Source: CBDFHJ01 sp965247635 (GTDB lineage: Bacteria; Chloroflexota; Dehalococcoidia; Lucifugimonadales; Australimonadaceae). From it: a DNA stretch of 64,000 bases. The notes under the pieces are model-generated. The model was not told where the DNA came from and searched no databases. It saw only the letters and a program-made list of their open reading frames with translations. Location: the NCBI GenBank assembly GCA_965247635.1, contig CBDFHJ010000009.1, positions 434,001 to 498,000 on the forward strand, read 5' to 3'. A program made the translations under genes and the position numbers. Below are positions 8,242-17,923 of this stretch, in pieces. Every line of letters begins with the position of its first letter. Positions within the stretch are counted from its first letter, which is position 1.

Positions 8242-9603
8242 ATGCCTCTGGGGACGGGGTACCAATCCGCAGCGGACCTGGTTGACCTGAAGGCTGGTCT
8301 GATTAGCCGTGACGTCTTTGTGAGCGACGCGGTCTACCAGCAAGAACAGGAGCAGGTCTTTACCCGGACCTGGCTGTTCATCGGCCACGAGAGCCAGGTC
8401 GCGAAGCCGGGCGACTACTTCGTCTCGCGGATGGGGGCGGAGTCGGTCATCCTAAGCCGCGACCGGGACAACACGATTCACGTGTTCCTGAACTCGTGCC
8501 GTCACCGGGGAATGAAGGTGTGCCGGTACGACGAGGGAAACACGCCGGTGTTCACGTGCCCGTACCACGGATGGAGCTACGCGGGCGACGGGAGCCTCGT
8601 AGGCGTGCCACGGTACAAGGACGCGTACCGGGAGGAGCTGGACAAGAGCCAGTGGGGGCTGGTGGAGGTGGCCCAGATGGCCAACTTCAAAGGCACGATC
8701 TGGGCGACGTGGGGCCCGAAAGCACCGCCCTTCCTCGAATACGTGGGCAATATGCAGCCCTACATGGGCGTGTTTTTGAACAAGCCGGACGGGTCGGATG
8801 CGGACCTGGAGGTCGTTGGCGGCGTCCACAAATGGACCTTGGGATCGAACTGGAAGTGGGGCGCGGAGAACTTCATCGGCGATAGCTACCATGGCAGGCC
8901 GACGCACCGCTCCACCGACTTAATAGGGACCAGGCCAGGCGGAGCCATGGGCAGGGGGCTGCGTCGCGAGAGCCCGGGCAATGAGGTCTATATGAGCGTT
9001 TCGCACCACGGTTCTGGGTGGAGGACCGGTCTACGCCTCTCAGACCTCCCGTACCAACCCCTTTTCCCAAATAGTCCCGTCATAGATGAATATTTAAAGG
9101 AGGCACACGAGAAGCGGCAGAAGCTCCCAGTCGAGAAGTCTCGAGTGCTCGGCAACGGTGGAAACATCTTCCCCAACGGGACCTTTGGTGCCCAGCTTGG
9201 AATGGCAGTGTGGCACCCCCAAGGACCCAGCGAAACCGAGGTCTGGCGATGGTATTTCGTTGACAAGGACGCTCCACCCGAGGTGCGGGAGCTCTGGCGC
9301 CACTACTCCATGCTGTACAGCGGGCCCGTTGGCGTCACCGAGCAAGATGATTCAGAAGCGTGGAACTACGCCCAGAAGGCCAGTAGTGGCACCATCGCGC
9401 GCCGCTACCCCTACAACTACGCCATAGGCGTTGGGAACGAGCAGGGAGACGGCCGGCACATGATGGGAGCGCATGGGTTGATGCTCCGGGGGCTGGTGAC
9501 CGAAGGCGTCGCCGAACAGAACCAGCGTGCCATGTACCAGATGTGGGCCGAACTGATGGACGGCAGGAGCTGGGACGAGCTGCGGGCCGCCGGTGACTGG
9601 TAA
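8242..9603 (+). CDS. Rieske non-heme iron aromatic ring-hydroxylating oxygenase, large subunit
   Basis: This protein is the oxygenase component of a Rieske dioxygenase or monooxygenase. The [2Fe-2S] motif is CRHRG (Cys86, His88) and CPYHGW (Cys106, His109). The mononuclear iron motif is DSYHGRPTH (Asp214, His217, His222), following Asn210. The start at 8242 lies after CAGGAGGTG; the frame is open further upstream but without homology. Length is 453 residues, normal for alpha subunits. No beta subunit, ferredoxin or reductase lies beside it, so it must be a homo-oligomer using electron carriers encoded elsewhere. It heads a cluster with an HpaB-like monooxygenase and a LigB-like dioxygenase, which implies aromatic substrates. 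Confidence 0.92.
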   Translation: MPLGTGYQSAADLVDLKAGLISRDVFVSDAVYQQEQEQVFTRTWLFIGHESQVAKPGDYFVSRMGAESVILSRDRDNTIHVFLNSCRHRGMKVCRYDEGNTPVFTCPYHGWSYAGDGSLVGVPRYKDAYREELDKSQWGLVEVAQMANFKGTIWATWGPKAPPFLEYVGNMQPYMGVFLNKPDGSDADLEVVGGVHKWTLGSNWKWGAENFIGDSYHGRPTHRSTDLIGTRPGGAMGRGLRRESPGNEVYMSVSHHGSGWRTGLRLSDLPYQPLFPNSPVIDEYLKEAHEKRQKLPVEKSRVLGNGGNIFPNGTFGAQLGMAVWHPQGPSETEVWRWYFVDKDAPPEVRELWRHYSMLYSGPVGVTEQDDSEAWNYAQKASSGTIARRYPYNYAIGVGNEQGDGRHMMGAHGLMLRGLVTEGVAEQNQRAMYQMWAELMDGRSWDELRAAGDW

Positions 9604-9736
9604 TAGTGCGAGGCCCTCCGCGCCGGGCTGGTCCTGTAATTGACCTGCCAAAGCGATTGCGCTAAGGTGCGCTCGGTTACCAGATCTTGGAACTTAGGGG
9701 TCGAAACGTCGGTAAGAGTCGGTAAGAGGAGAAACC

Positions 9737-11323
9737 ATGGGAATAAGGACAGGGAAGCAGTACATAGAGGCCCTGAAGAAGGTGAAGGCCGAAATCTACA
9801 TGAACGGAAGGCGCGTGGAGGACGTGACGGAGGAGCCCATCTTCCAGGGCCCCATCCAGACGGTCGCGGAACTCTACGACATGCAATTCGACCCCAGGTT
9901 CAAAGACATCACCACCTACCCCTCTCCCACCACGGGAGACCCGATCTCGATGGCGTTCAAGGTCCCTTACACCAGGGAGGACCTCATCAAGAAGCGCCAG
10001 TACTTCAAGCTACGGGCCGACCAAAACTTCGGCACGTTCGGGCGGTCGCCCGATTTCACCAACGGGCTCGTGACGGGATGGTACCAGGGCAAGGACAACT
10101 TTGCCCGAATGGGCGAACAGTTCGGCCAGAACGCCGTGGACTACTACGAGTACGTCAGGGAGAACGACCTGTTCTTGACCCACGTCCTTGTCGGTCCCCA
10201 GGTGGACCGCTCTCGAATCGCATCGGAGCAGGAGGACCCCTTTATCCAGCTGGGTAAGGTGAGGGAGACGGAAGAAGGAATAATCGTCCGCGGCGCCAAG
10301 ATGCTGGGCACCATGGCCCCCATCACGGAGGAGTGCGCCGTCGTGCCCTTTGGAGGCGTGGCTGCCGGTGACCACATCTACGCCTTGGCTTTCTCCGTTC
10401 CCAACAACGCACCCGGTTTGAAATGGGTCTGCCGGGAGACGATCGCGCCGCTGCCCCGCTCCACCTGGGACCACCCCCTGAGCAGCCGCTTCGAGGAGAT
10501 GGACTGCATCGCCATCTTCGACGATGTCTTGATCCCTTGGAACCGGGTCATCGTGCCTGGGACCCCCGAGTGTGAAGAGCTGGTGAATAACATGCGCGGC
10601 TCCATGTCGGCCCAGGGCGCCGGTCAGGGCGCGGCGGCCCACCTCAGCCAGATGGAGCTCATGGTCGGGGTGGCGATGAGGCTGGCGGAGTCCACCGGCA
10701 TCAGCGGGTTCCTCAACATCCAACATTTCCTCGGTGAGATGATCTCCTACCTGGAGGTATTCCGGGCGGTGTTCTACGGCACCGAGGCCATGTCGGAGCC
10801 GGGCCCCAATGGCGTCTGGCGCTACGGCGGATTTGGGTCGCGGTCCGTAGACCTGCTGGGCCGCACTTGGCACCGGAGAATGGTGGAGATCATCCAGGGC
10901 ATGGCGGGCGGCGGGTTCTTCCAGTCCGCCACCGAGGCCGACATGAACAACCCGGAGATACGGCCCTACATAGACAAGTTCATGAGCGGGCGCGAGGGCT
11001 GGTCCGCCGAGGAGCGGATCCGAATCTTCAAGCTGGCCTGGGATATCACCGGCGACAGCTTTGGGCAGCGGGTGCAGCAGTACCATCAGTTCCACGCGGG
11101 TGACCCCTACCGGGCCATGGCGGCGTCTTACGTGGGCTACGATAAGCAGCCGCTGTTCGACGTCGTGGACCGGGCCTTGGGCAAGACCGATACCTGGGAC
11201 ATCGCCATCACACCGGAGAACGCGGGCGGCGTATCGGTCATAAAGCCGGAGCCCGGTTCGTTGCAGTACGCGTACCCCGCCGCCTCGGCGCCGAAGCGGA
11301 CGCGACCGCTGGCGAAGGTGTAG
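9737..11323 (+). CDS. 4-hydroxyphenylacetate 3-hydroxylase (HpaB) family flavin monooxygenase
   Basis: The 528-residue protein belongs to the FADH2-dependent HpaB family, with an acyl-CoA-dehydrogenase-like fold. It begins RTGKQYIEALKK, as in HpaB and HadA-type enzymes. It has the KGAKML/VRGAKMLGTMAP segment, the conserved WDHPLSSRFEEMDC and FDDVLIPWNRV block, and FLGEMISYLEVFRA. The family hydroxylates phenols ortho to an existing hydroxyl, giving catechols; some members are radical dehydratases such as 4-hydroxybutyryl-CoA dehydratase, but the iron-sulfur cysteines of that branch are not evident. No HpaC reductase is adjacent. It lies between the Rieske and LigB-like genes and is likely co-regulated with them. 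Confidence 0.88.
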   Translation: MGIRTGKQYIEALKKVKAEIYMNGRRVEDVTEEPIFQGPIQTVAELYDMQFDPRFKDITTYPSPTTGDPISMAFKVPYTREDLIKKRQYFKLRADQNFGTFGRSPDFTNGLVTGWYQGKDNFARMGEQFGQNAVDYYEYVRENDLFLTHVLVGPQVDRSRIASEQEDPFIQLGKVRETEEGIIVRGAKMLGTMAPITEECAVVPFGGVAAGDHIYALAFSVPNNAPGLKWVCRETIAPLPRSTWDHPLSSRFEEMDCIAIFDDVLIPWNRVIVPGTPECEELVNNMRGSMSAQGAGQGAAAHLSQMELMVGVAMRLAESTGISGFLNIQHFLGEMISYLEVFRAVFYGTEAMSEPGPNGVWRYGGFGSRSVDLLGRTWHRRMVEIIQGMAGGGFFQSATEADMNNPEIRPYIDKFMSGREGWSAEERIRIFKLAWDITGDSFGQRVQQYHQFHAGDPYRAMAASYVGYDKQPLFDVVDRALGKTDTWDIAITPENAGGVSVIKPEPGSLQYAYPAASAPKRTRPLAKV

Positions 11324-11388
11324 GGGGGGTGCTGTTGGGCGCTACCTGAGCTACCCACCGTGGTGGAGGCTCCTGAAGGAGGCAAGCG

Positions 11389-12372
11389 ATGATAGGGCTT
11401 GGACTCGCGTCATCCCACGCGCCGGTCTTGTTCGCGCCGGCGGACCGATGGGCGATGATTTACGACCGCATTCCCGAGTACATGAAGGGGGCTCAGCCCC
11501 ACACGGCCAAGCTCGAGACGTTGGAGGTCATCGAGGGATACAAAAAGCGTATCGACGCCGCCTTTGACCTGCTGCGGGGTCAGATCGAGGCGTACCGGCC
11601 GGACGCGCTCATCATGGTCGGCGACGACCAGGGCGATATGTTCGACAAGGGCAACAACCCGCCTTTTTACATCTACACCGGCGATACAGCCTGGGCCCTG
11701 GATGGAGGCTACTGGAAGAGTGAGGAGGAGCGAACCAGGTTGGAATTTCCCTGCCACGGCGAGCTGGCGCGCTTCATCCACAAGGGTTTGATGAAGCGAG
11801 GCATCGAGCTTTCGTCGGGCTCGGAGTTGCTGCCCCGGGGCCGCCCGGAACGTGGAATGTCGCACATGGTGGCCTCGCCCTTACCGACGCTATGCCCAAG
11901 ATTTGACGTGCCGGTCGTCCCCATATTCCTCAACGAGTACTTCCCCCCGATGCCCACCCCGGACCGGTGCCTACAGCTGGGAGTGGCGCTGCGGGAGGTC
12001 CTGGCCGACCGTCCAGAGCGGATCGCCATTTACGCCTCCGGGGGCCTATCCCACGACCCGAATGGACCCCGCGCCGGGTGGATTGACGAGCCCCTCGACC
12101 GCTGGGTCCTCGAGCGCTTAGAGCGCAACGACACCGACGCACTGAAGCACCTGTTTACCTTTGACTCGGATACCCTGCGCGCAGGCACCGGTGAGATCAG
12201 GGCGTGGATCACGGTCGCCGGAGCGATGCAGCGGCCGGCCAAAGCGGTCGAGTACATCGCCGCGCACCATGGGAAGACGGGCCTCGCCTTCGCCTACTGG
12301 CCGAGCGTGGACGCTCTTGCCGCGGAGGCAGAGTCTATCGCCGCTGCCGTGCCCGCGCGCAGCGCGCGCTAG
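11389..12372 (+). CDS. LigB-type extradiol ring-cleavage dioxygenase family protein
   Basis: The 327-residue protein resembles the catalytic subunit of class III extradiol dioxygenases such as protocatechuate 4,5-dioxygenase. The N-terminal SSHAP holds the first iron-ligand His (His10). A VGDDQGDMF segment follows, and SGGLSHDPNGPRAGW carries the C-terminal conserved His. The ATG follows AAGGAGGC. The expected role is cleavage of a catecholic ring made by the two upstream oxygenases. It ends in a GC-rich alternating stretch 61 bp before the convergent lhr gene. The true substrate is unknown. Confidence 0.87.
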   Translation: MIGLGLASSHAPVLFAPADRWAMIYDRIPEYMKGAQPHTAKLETLEVIEGYKKRIDAAFDLLRGQIEAYRPDALIMVGDDQGDMFDKGNNPPFYIYTGDTAWALDGGYWKSEEERTRLEFPCHGELARFIHKGLMKRGIELSSGSELLPRGRPERGMSHMVASPLPTLCPRFDVPVVPIFLNEYFPPMPTPDRCLQLGVALREVLADRPERIAIYASGGLSHDPNGPRAGWIDEPLDRWVLERLERNDTDALKHLFTFDSDTLRAGTGEIRAWITVAGAMQRPAKAVEYIAAHHGKTGLAFAYWPSVDALAAEAESIAAAVPARSAR

Positions 12373-12433
12373 TCCTGGCTACACGGGTTTCGACTATCGG
12401 GGAGCCTTGCCTGATGGGAGAGGCGTTCGTGCG

Positions 12434-15400
12434 CTACGCGACCTGAACGCCCTCGGCCGTGGTGCTTTCGACGGGAGCGCCGTCTCGGTACATCACCTGA
12501 TTGCCGAGCACCGCGGGAACGCGCGCGCCGGGCGTGAGGATGCCCACCACGTTGAGCGGATCGCAGGCGGAGAGCCGGACCTCTTCGTTGGAGGCCGGGC
12601 GCTTGTGCACCACCCGCAGCGCCTCGACCGCCTCCGGCAGGGCGAATTGCTCACCCACGAAGCCGGCAACGAAGCGTCCTCCACGCACCTCACCTCGGGC
12701 CTCGGCCCGGCGATAGACGCGCAATAGCGTCCGCCACGGCGGCGCCATGGGCTCTCGGGCCATCAGCTCCGGCACCACGACGCCGTACCGGCGCAAGAAC
12801 TGTCCAGCACGGGCATCCGCGTAGTCGACAGGCTGCTCCGCCGTGCGCAGGAGCGCCCACCGGCTGGAGTGGAGGCGTACCCTGGGACGCCGGCGGAACC
12901 GGGACGCCCGCTGGGTTCGCCTCGCGATGCCGGATATCAGCCCACGCAGCGCGCCGAAGCCGTCCGCCGTCACCTGCCCAGCGGCCACCAGCTGCCATAG
13001 GGCGTCTTCCACCTCGGAGGGAAGCTGGCGGACGGCAGCCGCGATGTCCGGCAGAAAGGAGGCGCCGTGGGCCTTCAGATAGTCAAGCACTTCCTCGGCG
13101 GCGCCGGAGACCTCTACTCCATCGCCATCCTCCGCGAACGGGTCCAGCAGCCAGGGCACGTCCTCGCGCAGGGCTAGGCTCACAGGACCGTTGCGGGAGA
13201 GCCCGGCCGACGCTCCGCCGTTGCCCCCTCTGCTGTCCGGCCGGCGGGTAAACCGTCCCCAGGCCACGTTGCCGCTGAAGCACAGGGCATCAAGCAAAGA
13301 GGGTGTGTAGCCCGTGACGCGGGCCGGCAGAATGGCCGACTCCCAGGCAGCGGCGGCGGCCTCATAGCCTTGGAGCTGCTCGATCACCTCCAGCAGGCCC
13401 CCCTCTCCCGACACGCGGCTGGCGGGCGTGAGGTGCTGCCACTCCAAGAGGAACCGAATAAAGCTGGCGGCGGGCACCGGCTCGATCTCGCGGCGAAGCC
13501 TGCCGATGGTGCTACGGTGGATACGCGCCAGGATGCGGCGGTCGCAGAACTCTTCTTCGCGTCCGTCGGCGCCGGCGGACGCGGGCCGGAACCTGCCGCG
13601 CAGCACCAGGCCGTCGTTTTCCAAAGCGGCGACGGCCTGCGTCACGGCGGCTAAGGGCAGCGCTAGGTCCCGTGCCAGCCCCTGGCAGGTAAAGGGACCG
13701 ACGCACTCAACGCGGCCACGGACCAGCGCCAGGACGGCGTCCTCCGTCTCGATGGCTGGGGTTGTAAGCGTCTGCGCCGGCACTAGGCGGCCGAGAGGGT
13801 ACGCGGCCTGCACCAAGGACGCCCGCTCGCTGGCCAGCCAGAACTGACGTCCATTGTCGAGGGCCAGCCGAAGCGCCCGGTCATCGGCCACCAGTGCCTC
13901 GAACCACCCTCGCCAATCGGCGGCGTCCTGGAGATGCGCCGTCAAGTCGGCCTCGGTCAGCACGCCGAGGGTGAGCATCGCGTCGTGCAGCTCGTCAGCG
14001 TCACGCACGGCAGGCCACGCGTACTCCTCCTCCTGGCGGATGGCCTCCGGGTCCAGGGCGGTCAGGTCCTGAGCGTCCTCGGGAAGGGCGCGGCGCAGGC
14101 TGACAGCCCGGGCGCGGCGTTCCTCCAGGGGCGCGTCGTCCAAGAAGGCGTAGGGCATGGCGTTGAGGATCTGGTGGGAGAACACCGACGGCTGGAGGGT
14201 ATCGCGCCCGCACACCTCGATCTCGCCGGCCTCGGCGCGGCGCACCATCTCTGTCAGGCCCTCCGTGTCCAGTGCCTCGGTGAGGCAGTCGCGGATGGTC
14301 TCGAACACCAGGGGATGGTCCGGGAGCTCGATGTCCTCACCGGCGGGCATGTTGTCTTGGCAGGCGACCTGGGCGGGGAAGACAGCGGCCAGCAGGTCGT
14401 CGGACCGCATGCGCTGGATGGCGGTGGGCACGCGCTTGCCGCCTACCTGCCGCAGCAGCGCCAGCGACCGGGTGGCGGTCCAGCGCCACCGGGTGGTGAA
14501 GAGAGGCGCGGCCAGCACCGCCTGGGTAAGGACGTGCTCCACCGTCGGCGACTTCAGGTACCGGAATACGTCCTCGACGGGGAAGGAGTGCTGAGGTCCC
14601 AGCGCCAAATTGACTCCATCGTCGGTGGCCGAGGCTTGCAGCTCCACGTTGAACGTTCGGCAGATGCGCTTGCGCAGGGCAAGCCCCCACGCGCGGTTGA
14701 TGCGGCTGCCCATGGGCGAGTGAATCACGAGCTGCATGCCGCCGGCTTCGTCGAAGAACCGCTCCGCCACGATGCGGGTGGCCGTGGGCACGATGCCCAA
14801 CACCCGCTTGCCCTCGGCCACGTACTCCACCACCTGCTCGGCGGCGTCACGGCCCACGCCGGCCCCCATGACCCAGGCCGCGGCCGTATCCGGAGTCGCC
14901 AGCCGCTCGTCGACTCCCTGGCGCAGGGCGGATACCGCCTCCGAGAGCTCAGCCGTCCTGCCGGGCGCCTCGCCCAGCCAGAAGGGGATGGTAGGGCTCT
15001 GGCCCTGGGCCTCCTCCACCCGGACGGTGTTGGCCTCAACGCGGCGGATCCGCCAGGGCGTGTTGCCCAGGAGGAAGATGTCGCCGGCCATGCTTTCGAT
15101 GGCGAAGTCTTCGTTGACCGCGCCTACCAGCGTGCCCTCGGGCTCCGCGATGACGGCGTAGTCGGCGATGTCGGGGATGGCGCCGCCGCTGGTGACCGAG
15201 GCGATGCGGGCCCCGCGACGGGCCTTCAGGCGCCGATGGACGCCGTCACGGTGAAGGTAGGTGGTCCCCCTGCCCCACCGGGTGGCCACGCCGTCCGACA
15301 GCATGGCCACCACCTGGTCGAACCGGCCTCGCGATAGCTCGCGGTACGGATAGGCACGCCGGCATAGGTCGAAGAGCGCGTCCTCCTCCCAATCCTCGTT

Positions 15401-16729
15401 GACGCACAAAGCCACGACCTGCTGGGCCAGGATGTCCAGGGGCCACGGCGGGATGGTGAGGGCGTCCAGCACCCCGGCGTCGATGGCCCGGAGCAGGGCC
15501 ACCGTCTCCACCAGCTCGTCACGGGTCAGCGGGAAGAAACGCCCCTTTGGCGTGGCCCCTAACGAATGTCCGGAGCGGCCGACACGCTGGAGCGCAACGC
15601 CGATGGAGCGTGGTGAGCCGATCTGGCAGGCCAGGTCCACGTCGCCGATGTCGATGCCCAGTTCCAGCGACGCGGTCGCCACGCACGCCTTGACCGCCCC
15701 CTCCTTCAGCCGCTGCTCGGCGTCGAGCCGCGTCTCCCGGGAGAGGCTACCGTGATGGGCCACCACCTGGCCCTCGCCCAAGCGCTCCTCCAGGAGGTGC
15801 GTCACACGCTCCACCAGCCGCCGCGTGTTCACGAACACCAGCGTCATGTGATGGGATCGGATGTGAGCAGTGATCTGGTCCAGCACCTTGGCCCACAGCT
15901 CATGGGTGGCGATGGGCCCCAGCTCCTCGCCTTCCGGCAGCTCGATGCCCAGATCCATGGTCCGCCGATGTCCCGTGTCCACGATGGTGCAGCCAGGGGG
16001 GCTTGTTCGCCCTTCGACAGGCCTGTCCTGAGCGAAGTCGAAGGGTTCAGGACGAATGGACCCAACCCCTCCCGTACCGGTAAGGAAGCGCGCCACCTCT
16101 TCGATGGGCCGCTGGGTGGCCGAGAGGCCGATGCGGGTTACCGGGCCGTCCGCCAGGTGGCACAGCCGCTCGACGGACAAGGAGAGGTGCGAGCCGCGCT
16201 TGTTGGCCACCACGGCGTGGAGCTCGTCCAGGACCAAGGTGCGGACGCTTGTGAGCGCCCTGCGGCCCCGCTCCGAGGTGAGGAGGATAAATAGCGACTC
16301 GGGGGTCGTGATGAGCACGTGGGGAGGCCGCTTGGCGTGGAGGGCGCGCTCCTTGGCCGTTGTATCGCCGGTGCGCACGGCCACGCGAATCTCCGGAAGC
16401 GGCGTCCCCATCTCCTGGGCCAGGGCGTTGATCTCCGCCAGCGGCTGCTCAAGATTGCGGTGGATGTCGTTGGACAGCGCCTTCAGCGGCGAGACGTAGA
16501 CCACCTGCGTGGCATCGGGTAGTCCGCCGTTCTCCAGTCCCTGGCGCACCAGGCTATCCAGGCAGTTCAGGAAGGCGGCGAGCGTCTTGCCGGAGCCGGT
16601 GGGCGCGGCGATGAGCGTGTGCTTCCCCTGGGCGATGGCCGGCCAGCCCAAGGCCTGGGCGTCCGTGGGCTGCTGAAACCGCCGGGCGAACCAGGTCTGG
16701 ACGAGCGGGTGGAAGTGGGAGGTAGGCAC
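12434..16729 (-). CDS. lhr: Lhr-family large DEAD/DEAH helicase
   Basis: The 1,431-residue helicase matches the long bacterial Lhr type, a DNA-repair-linked 3'-5' helicase. Motif I is APTGSGKT (42-49), motif II DELH (near 170), motif III SATQRP, and motif VI QRVGRSGH. A long C-terminal winged-helix and beta-barrel region follows, including the Lhr-specific MGSRINRAWGLALRKR segment. At about residues 229-240 the chain contains FDFAQDRPVEG. This is encoded by a palindromic repeat (16010-16045) that appears to be an in-frame insertion between the GTGGVGS and GCTIVDTGHRR segments. The reading frame is otherwise intact. Confidence 0.93.
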   Translation of the reverse strand: MPTSHFHPLVQTWFARRFQQPTDAQALGWPAIAQGKHTLIAAPTGSGKTLAAFLNCLDSLVRQGLENGGLPDATQVVYVSPLKALSNDIHRNLEQPLAEINALAQEMGTPLPEIRVAVRTGDTTAKERALHAKRPPHVLITTPESLFILLTSERGRRALTSVRTLVLDELHAVVANKRGSHLSLSVERLCHLADGPVTRIGLSATQRPIEEVARFLTGTGGVGSIRPEPFDFAQDRPVEGRTSPPGCTIVDTGHRRTMDLGIELPEGEELGPIATHELWAKVLDQITAHIRSHHMTLVFVNTRRLVERVTHLLEERLGEGQVVAHHGSLSRETRLDAEQRLKEGAVKACVATASLELGIDIGDVDLACQIGSPRSIGVALQRVGRSGHSLGATPKGRFFPLTRDELVETVALLRAIDAGVLDALTIPPWPLDILAQQVVALCVNEDWEEDALFDLCRRAYPYRELSRGRFDQVVAMLSDGVATRWGRGTTYLHRDGVHRRLKARRGARIASVTSGGAIPDIADYAVIAEPEGTLVGAVNEDFAIESMAGDIFLLGNTPWRIRRVEANTVRVEEAQGQSPTIPFWLGEAPGRTAELSEAVSALRQGVDERLATPDTAAAWVMGAGVGRDAAEQVVEYVAEGKRVLGIVPTATRIVAERFFDEAGGMQLVIHSPMGSRINRAWGLALRKRICRTFNVELQASATDDGVNLALGPQHSFPVEDVFRYLKSPTVEHVLTQAVLAAPLFTTRWRWTATRSLALLRQVGGKRVPTAIQRMRSDDLLAAVFPAQVACQDNMPAGEDIELPDHPLVFETIRDCLTEALDTEGLTEMVRRAEAGEIEVCGRDTLQPSVFSHQILNAMPYAFLDDAPLEERRARAVSLRRALPEDAQDLTALDPEAIRQEEEYAWPAVRDADELHDAMLTLGVLTEADLTAHLQDAADWRGWFEALVADDRALRLALDNGRQFWLASERASLVQAAYPLGRLVPAQTLTTPAIETEDAVLALVRGRVECVGPFTCQGLARDLALPLAAVTQAVAALENDGLVLRGRFRPASAGADGREEEFCDRRILARIHRSTIGRLRREIEPVPAASFIRFLLEWQHLTPASRVSGEGGLLEVIEQLQGYEAAAAAWESAILPARVTGYTPSLLDALCFSGNVAWGRFTRRPDSRGGNGGASAGLSRNGPVSLALREDVPWLLDPFAEDGDGVEVSGAAEEVLDYLKAHGASFLPDIAAAVRQLPSEVEDALWQLVAAGQVTADGFGALRGLISGIARRTQRASRFRRRPRVRLHSSRWALLRTAEQPVDYADARAGQFLRRYGVVVPELMAREPMAPPWRTLLRVYRRAEARGEVRGGRFVAGFVGEQFALPEAVEALRVVHKRPASNEEVRLSACDPLNVVGILTPGARVPAVLGNQVMYRDGAPVESTTAEGVQVA
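16010..16045 (-). repeat. Palindromic repeat inserted in frame within lhr
   Basis: Nine-base arms CCCTTCGAC (16010-16018) and GTCGAAGGG (16037-16045) enclose AGGCCTGTCCTGAGCGAA, giving an extended palindrome. On the lhr strand it encodes part of the FDFAQDRPVEG peptide. The half-site CTTCAGCAAGCTCAGGAC near 26270 looks related. Such elements are common between genes in some environmental bacteria; here one is inside an essential-looking helicase domain. Confidence 0.75.
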
Positions 16730-16866
16730 GGGGTGAGCATATCACGGTTGTCATCGGGCGAATGGCACGGCTATAATCGCGGCGGCGCGGCAGGGCTCGT
16801 TCTTGCACAGCCGGTCATTACTTTCGAGCCTTGCGGACTTTCCCATTTTAAGGAGGAATGAGACCT

Positions 16867-17835
16867 ATGAAGTACCGTCAGTTAGGAAGCTCCGACCTGC
16901 AGATATCGGTCGTCGGCCTGGGGGGCAACACCTACGGCCCGCCTCGCATCGACCAGGAGATGACCTCCCGCAACATGCACCGTGCCCAGGAGCTGGGCAT
17001 CAACTTCGTCGACACCGCCGCCGGCTACGGCCGGGGCGAGAGCGAGGCATACATCGGCAACGCGCTCAAGGACCGGCGCAACGATTGGATAATCGCCACC
17101 AAGTTCAACCTGCGCAATCGCGAGGAGGGCGAGTCGGTCCGCGACCGCATCCTCAAGCACTGCGAGGCCAGCCTTACAAAGCTGCAGACCGACTGTATTG
17201 ACCTCTACCAGAACCACTTTCCGGACCCATCGTCGTCGGCGGAGGAGGTCCTGGAGCCGATGGCGGAGCTGGTACAGCAGGGGAAGGTCCGCTACATAGG
17301 CGAGTCCAACTACTCGGCGTGGCGGCATATGCAGATGATGGAGCTGGCGAGGCGGACCGGCGGGCCGGAGATGGTCTCCTCCCAGAACCACTACAACATC
17401 TTGCGGCGTCACATCGAGCTAGAGATCCTGCCTTTCTGCGCCGCGAACAACGTGGGGTTCCTTCCCTACTTCCCCTTGGGCGGCGGGTACCTGACCGGGA
17501 AGTACGTCCCGGGCCAGCCGGCGCCCGAAGGCACCCGGGGCGCGGCGGGCAGCCCCGTCGTCACCCGGACCCGGTCGGAGCGGAACGAGGCGATGCTGCC
17601 TCACCTCGAGAAGTACGCCAAGGATCACGGACACACGGTTTTGGAGTTGGCCTTCGCCTGGCTGCTGGCCCATCCGCAGGTGAGCTCGGTCATCGCCGGC
17701 CAGAGCAGCCCGGAGCACGTGGAAGCCAACGCGAAGACAGCCGACTGGGAGCTGACGCCCGAGGAGTTGGAGGAGCTAAACGAGATAGCCGCCTGGGACG
17801 GCAGCGGCGAACGCGTGGAGGGCGGCGGCGGGTAA
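16867..17835 (+). CDS. Aldo/keto reductase
   Basis: An NAD(P)H-dependent oxidoreductase of the AKR superfamily with a TIM-barrel fold. The catalytic tetrad can be read as Asp and Tyr in FVDTAAGYGRGESE, Lys in IIATKFN and His in YQNHFPDP. The C-terminal cofactor-binding segment is SSVIAGQSSPEHVEAN. I prefer the ATG at 16867, 10 nt after AAGGAGG, over the ATG at 16858, which lies only 1 nt from it. The gene is divergent from lhr and ends at a strong bidirectional hairpin. The substrate is unknown. Confidence 0.93.
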   Translation: MKYRQLGSSDLQISVVGLGGNTYGPPRIDQEMTSRNMHRAQELGINFVDTAAGYGRGESEAYIGNALKDRRNDWIIATKFNLRNREEGESVRDRILKHCEASLTKLQTDCIDLYQNHFPDPSSSAEEVLEPMAELVQQGKVRYIGESNYSAWRHMQMMELARRTGGPEMVSSQNHYNILRRHIELEILPFCAANNVGFLPYFPLGGGYLTGKYVPGQPAPEGTRGAAGSPVVTRTRSERNEAMLPHLEKYAKDHGHTVLELAFAWLLAHPQVSSVIAGQSSPEHVEANAKTADWELTPEELEELNEIAAWDGSGERVEGGGG

Positions 17836-17857
17836 CCGAAGGCGGAATGACGGCTAG

Positions 17858-17897
17858 CAGAAAAGGGCCTGAGGCAAGATCCTCAGGCCCTTTTCTG
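17858..17897. terminator. Bidirectional rho-independent terminator
   Basis: Perfect 17-bp arms (17858-17874 and 17881-17897; core AAAAGGGCCTGAGG) with the six-base loop CAAGAT. A-rich and T-rich arm ends supply U-runs in both directions. It separates the aldo/keto reductase from the convergent ABC transporter genes and can serve both. Confidence 0.9.
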
Positions 17898-17923
17898 CGT
17901 GGGAGCCTGGCGGCCTGGGGCCC

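Noticed and set aside
13934..15337. Long open frame (467 codons) antisense to lhr
   Set aside because: It mirrors the high-GC codon pattern of lhr on the opposite strand and has no ribosome-binding site or recognisable domain. Similar antisense frames over the HpaB-like gene (10010-11095) and ligA (22036-23244) were rejected for the same reason.
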